In this document: piece after piece, positions 7,823-16,208 of the stretch
Numbering within the stretch: the first letter of the stretch is position 1
Layout of the letters: every line of letters begins with the position of its first letter
Translations under genes and position numbers: made by a program
DNA from: Tsuneonella sp. CC-YZS046
GTDB taxonomy: Bacteria > Pseudomonadota > Alphaproteobacteria > Sphingomonadales > Sphingomonadaceae
Reading direction: 5' to 3'
Assembly (NCBI RefSeq): GCF_035581365.1
Contig: NZ_CP141590.1
Location: 2,042,001 to 2,106,000, forward strand
Length of the DNA stretch: 64,000 nucleotides
Notes under the pieces: model-generated
Databases searched by the model: none
Seen by the model: the letters and a program-made list of their open reading frames with translations, nothing else
Told to the model about the DNA's origin: nothing

Positions 7823-7850
7823 CCCCCGCTTCGGCGGGGGTTTTTCTTTT
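7823..7850 (+). terminator. Intrinsic terminator of the 6224-7770 operon
   Basis: CCCCCGC-TTCG-GCGGGGG is a perfect 7-bp stem with a UUCG tetraloop followed by TTTTTCTTTT. It closes the four-gene cargo operon. Confidence 0.92.
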
Positions 7851-7973
7851 AGGCAGAGCGAACCGAACGGGGCGACAAGAAGCCCCCGTTCCACGCCAAA
7901 GTGATTAGGATGCTCGTTCCCTAAGGCCCGCGTGTCCCGCTAGGCTCTCGCTTCATCTATGCTGGAGATTCCC

Positions 7974-8309
7974 ATGCGTTTTGCCCATGTCCTCGCCATT
8001 GCCTCTATCTCCGTCTCTGCTCCCGTCGTGGCTCAAGCGAATTTCACCGGTGCAGGAGAAATCTCAGAGATGGATTGCGACGGCGGAACGGCGAACATCA
8101 CTGGTGCGAGCAACACAATGACTATTACCGGCAATTGCACTCAGCTGGTTATCGAAGGTGCTGGTAATCGAGTGAGAGTTTCATTGGCGCCTAAAGGCGT
8201 CATCCAGATCACGGGAGCGAGCAATACCGTGGTGTGGACTACCCCTGACGGGAGCAAGGCTCAAGTAAGGGTGACGGGCGCAGGCAATCGGATATCTCAG
8301 GGACGCTAG
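7974..8309 (+). CDS. DUF3060-type exported protein, 111 aa
   Basis: Signal peptide at residues 1-21 with an Ala-x-Ala-like end, then three repeats of a short beta unit (ITGASNTMTITGN, IEGAGNRVRVSL, ITGASNTVVWT) typical of DUF3060, a small beta-helical fold. ATG 7974 follows GGAG at good spacing; the ATG at 7959 lacks one. Likely periplasmic or surface-located; binding partner unknown. It stands alone after the terminator. Confidence 0.7.
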   Translation: MRFAHVLAIASISVSAPVVAQANFTGAGEISEMDCDGGTANITGASNTMTITGNCTQLVIEGAGNRVRVSLAPKGVIQITGASNTVVWTTPDGSKAQVRVTGAGNRISQGR

Positions 8310-8381
8310 GCGGCGTGGACAAATTTTGATTCAGGAAAAACCGCTTCGGCCAAGCGTTTGCATGACCGTTATGCCCAGCTG

Positions 8382-8681
8382 CTATCCCGATGGCATAAAG
8401 TGTCGGCGCGATACCGCGATGTGTATGCAGTATATCACAGTTATCACGCTCAATAGAACCAAGGCGATAGAAACGCGGGCGTTTGCGTCGTCAACGAGCA
8501 GCGACAGAGGTGAAGTGAGTGCCAACGCGGGTGCTGAATAGGCTGTCACGAGCCACCAACCAAGGTCGCCATCATATTGCCAGCCCGCAAGTTGGTTGAT
8601 CTCTATCGCAGCCACTGCTGACCACGCGTATGCCAGAATGGCGGAAAACGCCCGATACAGACCTACCATGGATAGTTTCAT
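8382..8681 (-). CDS. Hypothetical membrane protein, about 99 aa
   Basis: Three hydrophobic stretches (residues about 5-25, 40-62, 68-90) predict an inner-membrane protein. The start is uncertain: ATG 8681 or 8669 are both plausible and none has a clear ribosome binding site. No family recognised. Confidence 0.4.
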   Translation of the reverse strand: MKLSMVGLYRAFSAILAYAWSAVAAIEINQLAGWQYDGDLGWWLVTAYSAPALALTSPLSLLVDDANARVSIALVLLSVITVIYCIHIAVSRRHFMPSG

Positions 8682-8786
8682 CTTGAGAAGGCTACACTGA
8701 AGCTGGCGGACTGCAACAACGGCAACGCTGAATGCAGTTGACGCGGACCAACGGCATTGATTCAAGGCTGCTTTTTGGAGGCAGGT

Positions 8787-8930
8787 TTGAGCCGGGGCGA
8801 TCTCACCGAGGCGGAATGGCGCGTTCTGAAGAGCTTGTTACCCATAGAGCCTGAGAACCGTGGCCGAGGTCGTCCGCCCAAGCAGAACGCTCGATCATCA
8901 ACGGCATGCTCTGGCGGCTCCGTTGCGGAA
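8787..8930 (+). pseudogene. IS5-family transposase remnant
   Basis: The frame from 8787 encodes LTEAEWRVLKSLLP and RGRGRPPKQN, the conserved N-terminus of IS5/DUF4096-type transposases. The expected continuation RSIINGMLWRLRCG is present but in another frame (from 8888), so there is a frameshift, and the rest of the transposase is absent. A degraded insertion sequence beside a tRNA gene, evidence of earlier mobile activity at this spot. Confidence 0.75.
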
Positions 8931-9006
8931 GCTCAAACGCGCGTTCAGTAAGCGAATGCGAAGACAGCCTATTGCTGCTGAATGTCTCTAGGGGGGGGCA
9001 GGCGGC

Positions 9007-9080
<74 letters not shown>

Positions 9081-9117
9081 TCGGCACAGTCCGCTTGCCA
9101 CCATCTCCGCAGATTCG

Positions 9118-9300
9118 TCAACTGCCATTAATCAGAGCATTGAGGCTGGCCGCCATTATGAGGGTGCGATTACCGACCTTGCGCGTTTCAAGTTTTCCGT
9201 TTGCGATCAACTTGTAAATGCTGCTGCGGCCCAAGCTTGTGGCTTCGCACGCCTCTCTTACGCTGTAGGCCAATTTACCGGATGGCAGCATGTCACTCAT
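9118..9300 (-). CDS. AlpA-like helix-turn-helix protein, 60 aa
   Basis: Winged HTH of the MerR/AlpA excisionase kind: YSVREACEATSLGRSSIYKLIANGKL then RKVGNRTLI. Such proteins act as excision factors or regulators for tyrosine-integrase elements. GGAG lies about eight bases before ATG 9300. Clearly paralogous to the protein at 13281-13463, so this element carries two. Confidence 0.8.
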   Translation of the reverse strand: MSDMLPSGKLAYSVREACEATSLGRSSIYKLIANGKLETRKVGNRTLIMAASLNALINGS

Positions 9301-9413
9301 TCATCGTACTCCGCTGCGCCCGCTAAATGCCGCGATAAGGAGCTTGGGAACCTCGCTTTGCGATATACGCTGGCTACGCTGCCGAACTATGACGGCGCGA
9401 GATGCCTCCTTGT

Positions 9414-10004
9414 TTACATATCCCAGAGCAGCACAAGGCCCGATGATAGCAGCATTGCCGCTGCCCCCTTGTTGAACTGGCCGGGATGTCCAGCATGCGT
9501 CCAGAATGCCCGGCAGTCGGTTATCTCCAGATCGCGCGCGCCGCGCAGCCGATCCACGATCCCGCCCCATGCGGGCTTGGAGGGAAGCACCCCGAACAGA
9601 TCATGGGCTGACCATCCATCCCGGACGGCACGAGATGCGAAGTTCTCGTAGATCCAATGGGCATCCGAAACTGTCCGCGCCCACCATCCAGCAGACACAC
9701 CGGCAGGTGGAACCGCCATATCCAGGCCAGAAAGCCGGTCGTGCCAATCACGCAGAACACCAACGGGATTGCTCGTTTTTAGGTGTTCCGGGTGTTCTCG
9801 GTGTTCCTCTTTATTTTTCAAATTGTTATTGCTGGAGTGAGGTGTTCCGCAAGGTGTTCCCGGTGTTCCGTCGAGGTGCTCCAGAACACCGGGAACACCT
9901 TCAAGAACACCGGGTGTTCCATGAAAACTGGCGGATTTCTGCGGCTGCACACCCGGAACACCTAGAACACCCAAATTCGGAATAGCATCAAGCCAATCAA
10001 GCAT
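9414..10004 (-). CDS. Hypothetical replication-module protein, 196 aa, overlying iteron-like repeats
   Basis: Start ATG 10004 overlaps the TGA of the DUF927 gene. The N-terminal 80 residues are a low-complexity stretch of GVPGV, GTPGT and EHPEH units, the translation of the dense GGTGTTC/GAACACC repeats at 9755-9971. The C-terminal part (about 95-165) is a compact domain with GWWARTVSDAHWIYENF and GWSAHDLFGVLP, which I recall from small ORFs near phage primases but cannot name. It ends the primase-helicase operon. Confidence 0.55.
   Translation of the reverse strand: MLDWLDAIPNLGVLGVPGVQPQKSASFHGTPGVLEGVPGVLEHLDGTPGTPCGTPHSSNNNLKNKEEHREHPEHLKTSNPVGVLRDWHDRLSGLDMAVPPAGVSAGWWARTVSDAHWIYENFASRAVRDGWSAHDLFGVLPSKPAWGGIVDRLRGARDLEITDCRAFWTHAGHPGQFNKGAAAMLLSSGLVLLWDM
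9755..9971. repeat. Iteron-like GGTGTTC repeat cluster with AT-rich core
   Basis: Thirteen exact copies of GGTGTTC, counting both orientations, start at 9755, 9782, 9791, 9800, 9841, 9853, 9862, 9884, 9893, 9905, 9913, 9956 and 9965, with one variant (GGTGCTC) at 9875. Many are spaced 9 or 12 bp. Direct copies lie on both sides of a 24-bp AT-rich stretch (9807-9830), and inverted copies fill the right half. The layout is that of an iteron origin with an unwinding element, and P4-type origins use a GGTGAACA iteron. The repeats are also inside a reading frame. Confidence 0.6.
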
Positions 10005-11775
10005 CGTCGCCTCCGAAAATCGACTGACTGACGACATAGAAGCGGGCCTTGCCCATGCCCGGCGCAGTCTCGCTGCGGGATGCTTTGCCGTTGCTATCCG
10101 GGATCAAATGGCCTCGCTCAATCAGAAGCGCGGCAACCGACTTGGGATTGAGGCCCCGGCAAACTTCATTGCGCCAGGTCGCAGCCGGGATCAGGTATTC
10201 CATCGTGCCCAAGCCGGTTTCACGCTTGAAGCCAGCGCGGTTGTGGATGACCGTGCTGTCCCCGCCGTCCATCGGCTGGAACCGGGAATTACCGTGCGTG
10301 CTGATAAACTCGGCAACCTGCTCAATCGCCGTTTTGTCCTCTGCCGCGCCAGCGCCGCCACGGGCTTCAAGCCACCCAGCGAAGATATTGGCCGCAGCAG
10401 AAACCGCTTCCAAGCGCTCCCACGGCAGTATGCCGAGTTCGGTCGCGATCTCTCCGGCCATAGCGATCAGGCCAAGCCGACGACAGGCACGAGCAACTTG
10501 CCCGGTCGCACCGACTGGCTGATACTTTGCCGCGAACCAGTCAATGCCGATCCTGATACGTGCAGCCGTATCGTCGAGATTGCCGAGCAAGCGCTGAACG
10601 AACTCAGGCCCCGCGATCCCGTAATGCTGCGCTGCCTGATCTTTGATGGCGCGGGCCAATGCATCGCCATTCGGAAGATCATGCAGCGTGTCGAACAGGC
10701 CCAAGCCCTTTCCTGCATCCGCTTCGATGTCGAAAATGCGGACTTCCTGCCCCGTTGGTGAGCGCCGCCCCCGGCCATCGGATCGAGCGTGCTCGGCAAG
10801 GCTGATTTCCCCTGACGACAGGAAGAAGGTTAGCCAGCGCTTTGCCGCACGAGCTTCCCCCGATTGCGAGGCGCGGGATTTCCCGGTTCCATTGGCGAGA
10901 AGATAGGCGACGCTACCCGCTTCGCGCGGGTCAAGCTGGGCCAGCTCATCCAGGATCAGCAGGCAGTCATTTGCCTGTTCGGCCACGCCCTCAAGCCCGT
11001 TGGCCGTGGCGCGCCACTGGCGAACGAATGTCGGTGAACCCCATACGCTTGCCGCTGCGAGCAACGAAGTGGATTTGCCGATGGATGATGGCCCGCGCAA
11101 GTGCAGCCCGCCCCCTTCCGATCCGGTAGCAGCCAGCAAGGGGCCGACGAACGCCGCACACAGCGCAATGACGAGGCGAGTGTTGCCAACCGCCAGCCGC
11201 GCCATGTCCTGCCACCCCTCAAGGGTGCCTTGGCGGCGAAACTCATGGTCGAGTGCCGCCGTGCCCTGGTAAACGACCAGATCCCCCGAGCCATCTTCAA
11301 TGGTGCGATCAGGCAAGGCATAGCTGCCATCCTGCCAGCCCACCCGCGAAACCGCCCGTGCGCGACGGTCGATCCTGACCATCGACAAGAATGTTTGCAG
11401 TGCATTGCGATCCTTGGAGACAGGCGAGACATAAAGTCCCCCGTCAAGGAGCATGTGGCGCACTTCGCGACCATCCCCAGCGAGAAGGGCTCGGCCAATC
11501 GACAGGCGGTGCGGTTCGCCGTCGTCGTCCCGCCACTGGAGCAATACACCCCATGCCTGACTGTGCCGGTCCCGTGTCTGGGCGATTACATCGAATGCAC
11601 CTGCGATATGGCGGGGGCCATCGTCAGAATCGAGGAGCAGGCCCTTTGCCGTCATCTTGAATCCTGCTGGAAACCGGGGTTCCGGCATGGCCCTGCCAAG
11701 GCTTTCAGCAATTGCCTCGTCGCCCATGTCAGCGCCGACATCCGCGTAATCGCGGGCTGTTGCTGCTTCTTTCAT
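9997..11775 (-). CDS. DUF927 helicase-like ATPase, 592 aa
   Basis: DUF927 family protein, related to superfamily helicases of phage and satellite replication modules. Walker A GPSSIGKST at about 228-236 and Walker B CLLILDE at about 271-277 are intact. An N-terminal beta-rich region (about 35-200) precedes the ATPase core; the C-terminal part is helical and may bind DNA. ATG 11775 overlaps the stop of the Toprim gene (TAATG), so they are coupled. Together with the primase and nearby repeats it probably replicates the element. Confidence 0.85.
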   Translation of the reverse strand: MKEAATARDYADVGADMGDEAIAESLGRAMPEPRFPAGFKMTAKGLLLDSDDGPRHIAGAFDVIAQTRDRHSQAWGVLLQWRDDDGEPHRLSIGRALLAGDGREVRHMLLDGGLYVSPVSKDRNALQTFLSMVRIDRRARAVSRVGWQDGSYALPDRTIEDGSGDLVVYQGTAALDHEFRRQGTLEGWQDMARLAVGNTRLVIALCAAFVGPLLAATGSEGGGLHLRGPSSIGKSTSLLAAASVWGSPTFVRQWRATANGLEGVAEQANDCLLILDELAQLDPREAGSVAYLLANGTGKSRASQSGEARAAKRWLTFFLSSGEISLAEHARSDGRGRRSPTGQEVRIFDIEADAGKGLGLFDTLHDLPNGDALARAIKDQAAQHYGIAGPEFVQRLLGNLDDTAARIRIGIDWFAAKYQPVGATGQVARACRRLGLIAMAGEIATELGILPWERLEAVSAAANIFAGWLEARGGAGAAEDKTAIEQVAEFISTHGNSRFQPMDGGDSTVIHNRAGFKRETGLGTMEYLIPAATWRNEVCRGLNPKSVAALLIERGHLIPDSNGKASRSETAPGMGKARFYVVSQSIFGGDDA

Positions 11776-12626
11776 TATGCTGCCCTCCGGGGCGGAAGCG
11801 CGACGCGCCCACCGACCGCACGTGCAGCGGCCTGGGCGGCATCGACGCCGATATTTCTTTGGATGGTGGGATGGCTGAGGAGATGCGCATCATCATCGGC
11901 CGCAATCACGATTTCGGCATCAGGGAACCTGTCCCGCATGGCCTTGGCCACCGTCACCAGATTAGCGGCGGTGAACGCAACGACGACAGGCAGGGCGGTT
12001 GCCCGCTTGATGACCGCAGCGGTGCCATACCCCTCTGCAATGACGAGACGGTCCATGGGCTCACCCAGAACCATCAGCAGGCCGGTTGCACGTCCGCCCT
12101 TGGTGTAGAGCTTCCCGCCATCCGGGCCGATGCTCTGAATGTTCCACAGCCGCCCATCGGCGTCGAACATGGGAACCAGCAGGCGCGGACCGAACTGGCG
12201 CAGGCCTTCACCGACGATTCCTTTCGACACCAGGTAAGGGTGTTCAGGATTGACCGGCCTGGAGCGTTCCCAATCCGCGGCACAAGCTTCCGAGACATTG
12301 CGCCATTGCGCTTCCTGCTCTTCCTTCCGCTTTGCCGCTGCCTCACGGCGCGCCTTCTCGATTTCGGCGCGCTCCTTCCGGGTCAAGGAACGGTCGTTCG
12401 ACAGCCGCCATGTCTGGACGATGCCGAGCTTGTAATTGCCGAACGATCCGGCTGGGTGCTCATCGAGATAGAGCTTGGCCCAGCCGGTCTTACGCCCTTT
12501 CTTGCTGTCGCAATCGCAACGGAAGTAAATGCGATCAGGCCCCAGCCGGTCAGCGATGGGCTCCACCGGCACAACGCCAGCCGCTTCCATGGCGTCCAGG
12601 AACGCCGCAACAGGATCAGAAGTCAC
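11775..12626 (-). CDS. Toprim-domain primase-like protein, 283 aa
   Basis: The N-terminal half has a cysteine pair (FRCDCD) and a charged coiled coil at about 85-110. The C-terminal half is a Toprim fold: VIAEGYGTA provides the conserved Glu near residue 200 and IAADDDAH the Asp triad near 250. Such proteins prime phage or plasmid replication with a partner helicase, here the coupled DUF927 protein. The start is GTG 12626, overlapping the upstream stop. Confidence 0.85.
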   Translation of the reverse strand: MTSDPVAAFLDAMEAAGVVPVEPIADRLGPDRIYFRCDCDSKKGRKTGWAKLYLDEHPAGSFGNYKLGIVQTWRLSNDRSLTRKERAEIEKARREAAAKRKEEQEAQWRNVSEACAADWERSRPVNPEHPYLVSKGIVGEGLRQFGPRLLVPMFDADGRLWNIQSIGPDGGKLYTKGGRATGLLMVLGEPMDRLVIAEGYGTAAVIKRATALPVVVAFTAANLVTVAKAMRDRFPDAEIVIAADDDAHLLSHPTIQRNIGVDAAQAAARAVGGRVALPPRRAA

Positions 12627-13017
12627 AGGCGTTCTCCCGATAGAAGCGCGTCACCCGATCTGACAGGGCATCCAGCCAATCCTGTTGCTTCTCGGTCGGC
12701 TTGCGCTGCTGCGCGGCCATCTGTTGAAGAAACCTGGATTCGTGCTCTTTCCAGCGGATCGTGGAAGACAGGCAACGCCGTGCATCCATCTGGTGCGCGC
12801 GTGGCGCATCGGCTGGTGACGGATTGATTACCTGCGGGCGAATGATGACGGGCGGGGATTTCAGCATCTCGGTGACATCACCCCAGCCCAATTGCCTGGT
12901 TTCGAGGAACTGGCTGGCTTTCCATGCGGCTGCGGCCCGCTCGCCATCGTGATTGCTGGAAAGCAGGCCGAGGATTTTTCCGAAGCGCTCAATATCGCGC
13001 GGATCGAGGGCGCTCAT
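12616..13017 (-). CDS. Hypothetical protein, 133 aa, replication module
   Basis: The N-terminus has RFGKILGLLSSNHDGERAAAAWKA, a motif found at the start of many small phage and satellite proteins upstream of primases. The rest is helical and basic, suggesting nucleic-acid contact. Overlaps the next gene by about 11 bases and the preceding gene by ATGA. Role unknown. Confidence 0.65.
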   Translation of the reverse strand: MSALDPRDIERFGKILGLLSSNHDGERAAAAWKASQFLETRQLGWGDVTEMLKSPPVIIRPQVINPSPADAPRAHQMDARRCLSSTIRWKEHESRFLQQMAAQQRKPTEKQQDWLDALSDRVTRFYRENACDF

Positions 13018-13277
13018 TTCGCACCCCCAGTCCGACGAACCAGGCCAGTTACCTGCGCGGTTTCCCGGTCAGAATACCGGCGACCGCCACGGTATTGATC
13101 GGACCACAGATCGCGGGCACGAAGCAAGGCGTTGCCGAAACGGCGCGTCTGCTCTATATTGAAATCGTCGATGTTAATGCCTGCCAGCACCTTTTCGACC
13201 AATGGATAGAGCCGTGGGGAAAGCACCTCACGGCTCTTTCGCTTTTCAGGGAGCGGACCCCTTTCCAGAACCGACAT
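13014..13277 (-). CDS. Hypothetical basic protein, 87 aa
   Basis: Helical protein with INIDDFNIEQTRRFGNALLRARDLW, and a basic C-terminus. Its stop overlaps the following ATG. It begins three bases after the AlpA-like gene, so it is part of the same minus-strand transcript. No family recognised. Confidence 0.6.
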   Translation of the reverse strand: MSVLERGPLPEKRKSREVLSPRLYPLVEKVLAGINIDDFNIEQTRRFGNALLRARDLWSDQYRGGRRYSDRETAQVTGLVRRTGGAK

Positions 13278-13280
13278 GGA

Positions 13281-13463
13281 TCACGCTTCCCCCGCAATCA
13301 GCGCATGAAGGCTGTCAGCGGGAATGAGGGTGCGCCTGCCCACCTTGTGGACTTTCAACTCCCCAGAACGGATAAGACGATAGAGCGCCGCCCTCGATAG
13401 GGTTGATACGGTTCCAGCTTGCTTGATGCTGTAAACCAGCGGATCGCGGGGCTGTGCTTCCAT
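13281..13463 (-). CDS. AlpA-like helix-turn-helix protein, 60 aa
   Basis: YSIKQAGTVSTLSRAALYRLIRSGEL followed by HKVGRRTLIPADSLHALI is an AlpA/excisionase-type winged HTH, close in sequence to the protein at 9118-9300. The chosen ATG 13463 has GAAAGG upstream; the frame runs on to 13625 but that extension lacks family similarity. As first gene of the replication operon it is a likely regulator or excision factor. Confidence 0.8.
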   Translation of the reverse strand: MEAQPRDPLVYSIKQAGTVSTLSRAALYRLIRSGELKVHKVGRRTLIPADSLHALIAGEA

Positions 13464-13659
13464 GTTGCCGACCTTTCTCTGTTGCGAGGGCGGCAGTCCA
13501 TCTACACCACAAAAAGCGCTCAGGTAGTTAGTGCTCTTTGTGCCATGGCCGCCCCCTGTGTTTCGGGACGGCTCACCAGTTATGACGCGGCGGGACGTTC
13601 GGGAAGTTGACTTAATTTGACGCAATTCCCGCCCGACAAAATTAACCGGAATTTCCTCC

Positions 13660-14337
13660 CTATTCGGCTTGGCCGCTCAATGCGGACAGCGGAGGTAAAA
13701 AACCAAAGAGCCCACCCTGGCGGTTGAGGGGGCGCACAGCCGCCAGCAATGCATTGCGCGCGCCAGACTGGATCTCCTTCATGGATAGACTGGCCTGAGG
13801 AGGTCCGCCCGTTTTTGCTTGATAGTCCGCAATATCCGACTGAGCTAATTCCAGGGCCTCTTGCCAAATCCCTGCGCTGGCGTTCAATTGCGCCAGCTCT
13901 TCTAGCGCACGGATATGTTGCGCATGGGGGAGGCTGTCGCGGCTCAAATGCATAGCAGTGACAAGCACAAACCAGCGCCGATCATATGGCTTCTTGGCGA
14001 GTTTCCGTTCGATCCGCTTGTGCGTCGAAACAGCGCCATGCCCTGGATTCTTCGCGGCAAAGTCCTGTGCGATAGAGTAATTTGTGCGTGTCTTAAAAGG
14101 ATCGCCCCCAGCGAGCCACTCCCTCGCATCCTTTTCTATGTATTCACGTAGTTCAGGCCAATCTCTTTCCTGTTTGCGCCCTCGCTTCGGTTTGGTGAGG
14201 TTCTTCACCGCCGCTTTAACGGCGGCATCTCCGTAACGAGCTATCGCGCGGCGAATATCGGCCTCGGCAGTCGGGCCAACCAAATCCCACTCTGAAGGAT
14301 TGGCCTGCAATGCGGCAGTGAGGTTACTGTCATCCAT
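13660..14337 (-). CDS. Hypothetical protein next to the integrase, 225 aa
   Basis: Helical, basic protein. A central NLTKPKRGRKQERDWPEL stretch and later AVSTHKRIERKLAKKPYDRRWF suggest DNA binding. Proteins of this look often accompany sphingomonad integrases, but I know of no function. It lies 143 bases after the integrase on the same strand. Confidence 0.6.
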   Translation of the reverse strand: MDDSNLTAALQANPSEWDLVGPTAEADIRRAIARYGDAAVKAAVKNLTKPKRGRKQERDWPELREYIEKDAREWLAGGDPFKTRTNYSIAQDFAAKNPGHGAVSTHKRIERKLAKKPYDRRWFVLVTAMHLSRDSLPHAQHIRALEELAQLNASAGIWQEALELAQSDIADYQAKTGGPPQASLSMKEIQSGARNALLAAVRPLNRQGGLFGFLPPLSALSGQAE

Positions 14338-14480
14338 ACCGCCTCCCTAGCGGTTCCCGAAGGGTAGCGGGGAAGCACGTGGGATGCGCGCTTGTCGGCT
14401 GGCCTGCCTATCCCCCACCAGATTTAATAATGGGCACATATTCGTTTTGCCAGGCGCAGCGTAAGCAATCCCCTCAATTG

Positions 14481-15659
14481 TCACAGCACCAGCCGCGACA
14501 ACGCCTCCTCCGCACCGTTGCCGACAAGGTGCCCGTAGTGCTTTTCGATCATCGCCACGCTTGTTCCGGAAATTTGCGCGACGGTGAGTATAGGCAATCC
14601 GCCTGTCACAAGATCGGTAATCACGCTATGGCGGAGCGTGTAGGCGCAAGTCCCGCTTGGCAACCCCGCCGCCAAAGCAGCCTCTTTGATAGGCCCCTTC
14701 CATGCGTCTTTATCCCAAGGTTTTCCGCTGGCCTGCCGGAACAATGGCGCGACTGGCAGCTTGCCCTTTGCCTCTCCGTCCAGAAAATCCGCCGTCGCTT
14801 GCGGCACGGTAATCTTGCGGGCCTTCCCTGTCTTGGTCTCCCGCCCAATAACCAGTGTTCGCGTCCGCTTGTCGAAGTCGCCAGCCACACGCCCCGCGTG
14901 CGTTCCGGGCCTCAATGGCAACAGACATAGCGCGTGAAGGAACGGCGCAACATCGCCCTCGGCATGAGCCAGCAGCTTCCTGCGCTCGTCACGGTCCAGA
15001 TAGAGCGTCCGGTGCCCGCTAGCCCCCTTCACAGGTTTCAGGGCCTCTTGCCACGCTGCATCCGTTCCGGGTGCGCCGGGGGGCAACAGAGCCGCCAGAG
15101 CCGCCCGCAGTGGCACCATGTCGCGATTGACGGTGGAAGCCGCCCGCTTTTTCGAGCGCGTCACGCCACCCTTGTTCCGGCTCATTAGCGCGGGGGCATC
15201 TTCCAGCCGTTTGCGCCATGCCGTCAAATGGTGCCGCCGCAGCTTGTCGAGCTTCACCTTGGCAATCGGGTCATCGAACACATGGCGGCGAAACACACCA
15301 GCGGCGATCCCGTTCGCGTCCGCCTTATTCTTGAGATAGGCTCGGGCAGCGTCGGCAACGGTCTCAATCTTTTCCTCCCGCACGCCCCCCGTTTCCACCA
15401 GTTCGGCCCATGCTTCCGCCTCCTTTTTCGCAGCGGCAAACCGTTCGCTTCCCGATAGTGTCCCGAAGTCGCCCAGTGACCTGACGCGATATTTGTCGGC
15501 GTCGGCGTCATGAACGCGGGCAACCCATGTTCCCACACCGCCACCGATGGCAGGGCGAAAACCCAGAAAACACCCGGCACGAAGCCGTTGCCAATGCGGA
15601 GCCTTCCCTGGCCTTGGCTTCAACCTATCCCGTTCGGAAACCTTGCTCAGATCTGCCAT
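14481..15659 (-). CDS. int: Tyrosine recombinase (integrase) of the element
   Basis: 392 aa from ATG 15659 (the frame extends upstream without good context). An N-terminal DUF4102-less arm/core region leads into the catalytic domain: box I Arg in LLPLRPGT (R250), YTLRHS box II (R343, H344; the usual first His is Tyr340), and the nucleophile in HYGHL (Y375). The gene ends the element and points inward from the tRNA-Val fragment at 15792-15841, so it almost certainly catalysed integration there. Direct repeats just upstream of its start may be arm sites. Confidence 0.92.
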   Translation of the reverse strand: MADLSKVSERDRLKPRPGKAPHWQRLRAGCFLGFRPAIGGGVGTWVARVHDADADKYRVRSLGDFGTLSGSERFAAAKKEAEAWAELVETGGVREEKIETVADAARAYLKNKADANGIAAGVFRRHVFDDPIAKVKLDKLRRHHLTAWRKRLEDAPALMSRNKGGVTRSKKRAASTVNRDMVPLRAALAALLPPGAPGTDAAWQEALKPVKGASGHRTLYLDRDERRKLLAHAEGDVAPFLHALCLLPLRPGTHAGRVAGDFDKRTRTLVIGRETKTGKARKITVPQATADFLDGEAKGKLPVAPLFRQASGKPWDKDAWKGPIKEAALAAGLPSGTCAYTLRHSVITDLVTGGLPILTVAQISGTSVAMIEKHYGHLVGNGAEEALSRLVL

Positions 15660-15678
15660 CTTGCCATCCCGCTGGTGC

Positions 15679-15732
15679 GTGTCGAATTTGTGTCGAACAC
15701 ATAGGGAGACAAATTGCAACATAGGGGAACAA
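15679..15732. repeat. Direct repeats between int and the att site
   Basis: Two kinds of direct repeat sit between the integrase start and the tRNA fragment. GTGTCGAA occurs at 15679 and 15690, one helical turn apart. ACATAGGGAGACAA (15699) and ACATAGGGGAACAA (15719) match at 12 of 14 positions with a 20-bp period. Position and spacing suit integrase arm-type or excisionase sites; int autoregulation is the alternative. Confidence 0.5.
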
Positions 15733-15791
15733 CAAAACCCCATAAAATCATCACTTCTGTGTTTCAATAAGTCTCAGAATGTGCAGTTTCC

Positions 15792-15841
15792 CACCCTTCA
15801 CACAGGTGGGGTCGCAAGTTCAATCCTTGCCGCGCCCACCA
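15792..15841 (+). other. attR: 3' fragment of tRNA-Val(CAC)
   Basis: The sequence has an anticodon arm CACCC-TTCACAC-AGGTG (anticodon CAC, one mismatch at the base of the loop), variable loop GGGTC, T-arm GCAAG-TTCAATC-CTTGC, acceptor half CGCGCCC, discriminator A and CCA. The D-arm and 5' acceptor strand (expected GGGCGCG) are absent upstream. This is the leftover 3' half created when an element integrates into a tRNA gene. The full tRNA-Val should lie at the other element end, left of the window. Confidence 0.85.
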
Positions 15842-15926
15842 TTCCCCTCCGCATCATTCCGGGATTGCACGGATCAAGGCAGCGCCATTCTCCAGCCGCC
15901 AATGAGGGCGGGAGAGGAGATGGCCA

Positions 15927-16118
15927 ATGCTTAGGGTGAATGTAGGCAACGCGGACCGGATCTTGCGCATCGTCGCCGGGCTGGTCCTGATCGCGCTGGT
16001 GTTCGTCGGGCCGAAAACCGCATGGGGCTGGCTCGGACTGATCCCGCTGACGACAGGGCTCACGCGCCGTTGCCCGGCTTATATCCCTTTCGGCATCAGC
16101 ACCTGCCGCCGCAGATAG
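15927..16118 (+). CDS. DUF2892 small membrane protein, 63 aa
   Basis: The VGNADRILRIVAGLVLIAL N-terminus, a second hydrophobic segment and the ending with CPAYIPFGISTC are characteristic of DUF2892, the two-helix inner-membrane module also found at the C-terminus of YgaP-type rhodaneses. GGAGAGGAG lies upstream at suitable distance. First core-chromosome gene beyond the element end. Confidence 0.8.
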   Translation: MLRVNVGNADRILRIVAGLVLIALVFVGPKTAWGWLGLIPLTTGLTRRCPAYIPFGISTCRRR

Positions 16119-16208
16119 GCCGATCCCGGATCGTGCAGGCCGCCGCTGTGCAGAGCGCGTCAGGTGACGCTTGACCGGGCACGGGCAAAGACTCCATAGC
16201 CCCGCCCC

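Noticed and set aside
9755-9971. CRISPR array
   Set aside because: Repeats are only 7 bp, occur in both orientations and have no unique spacers of constant size.
13464-13625. Longer N-terminus for the AlpA-like protein
   Set aside because: Low-complexity, no conservation with its paralogue, and a better-placed start at 13463.
15547-15939. 130-aa ORF across the att site
   Set aside because: Crosses the integrase start, repeats and tRNA fragment; composition not protein-like.
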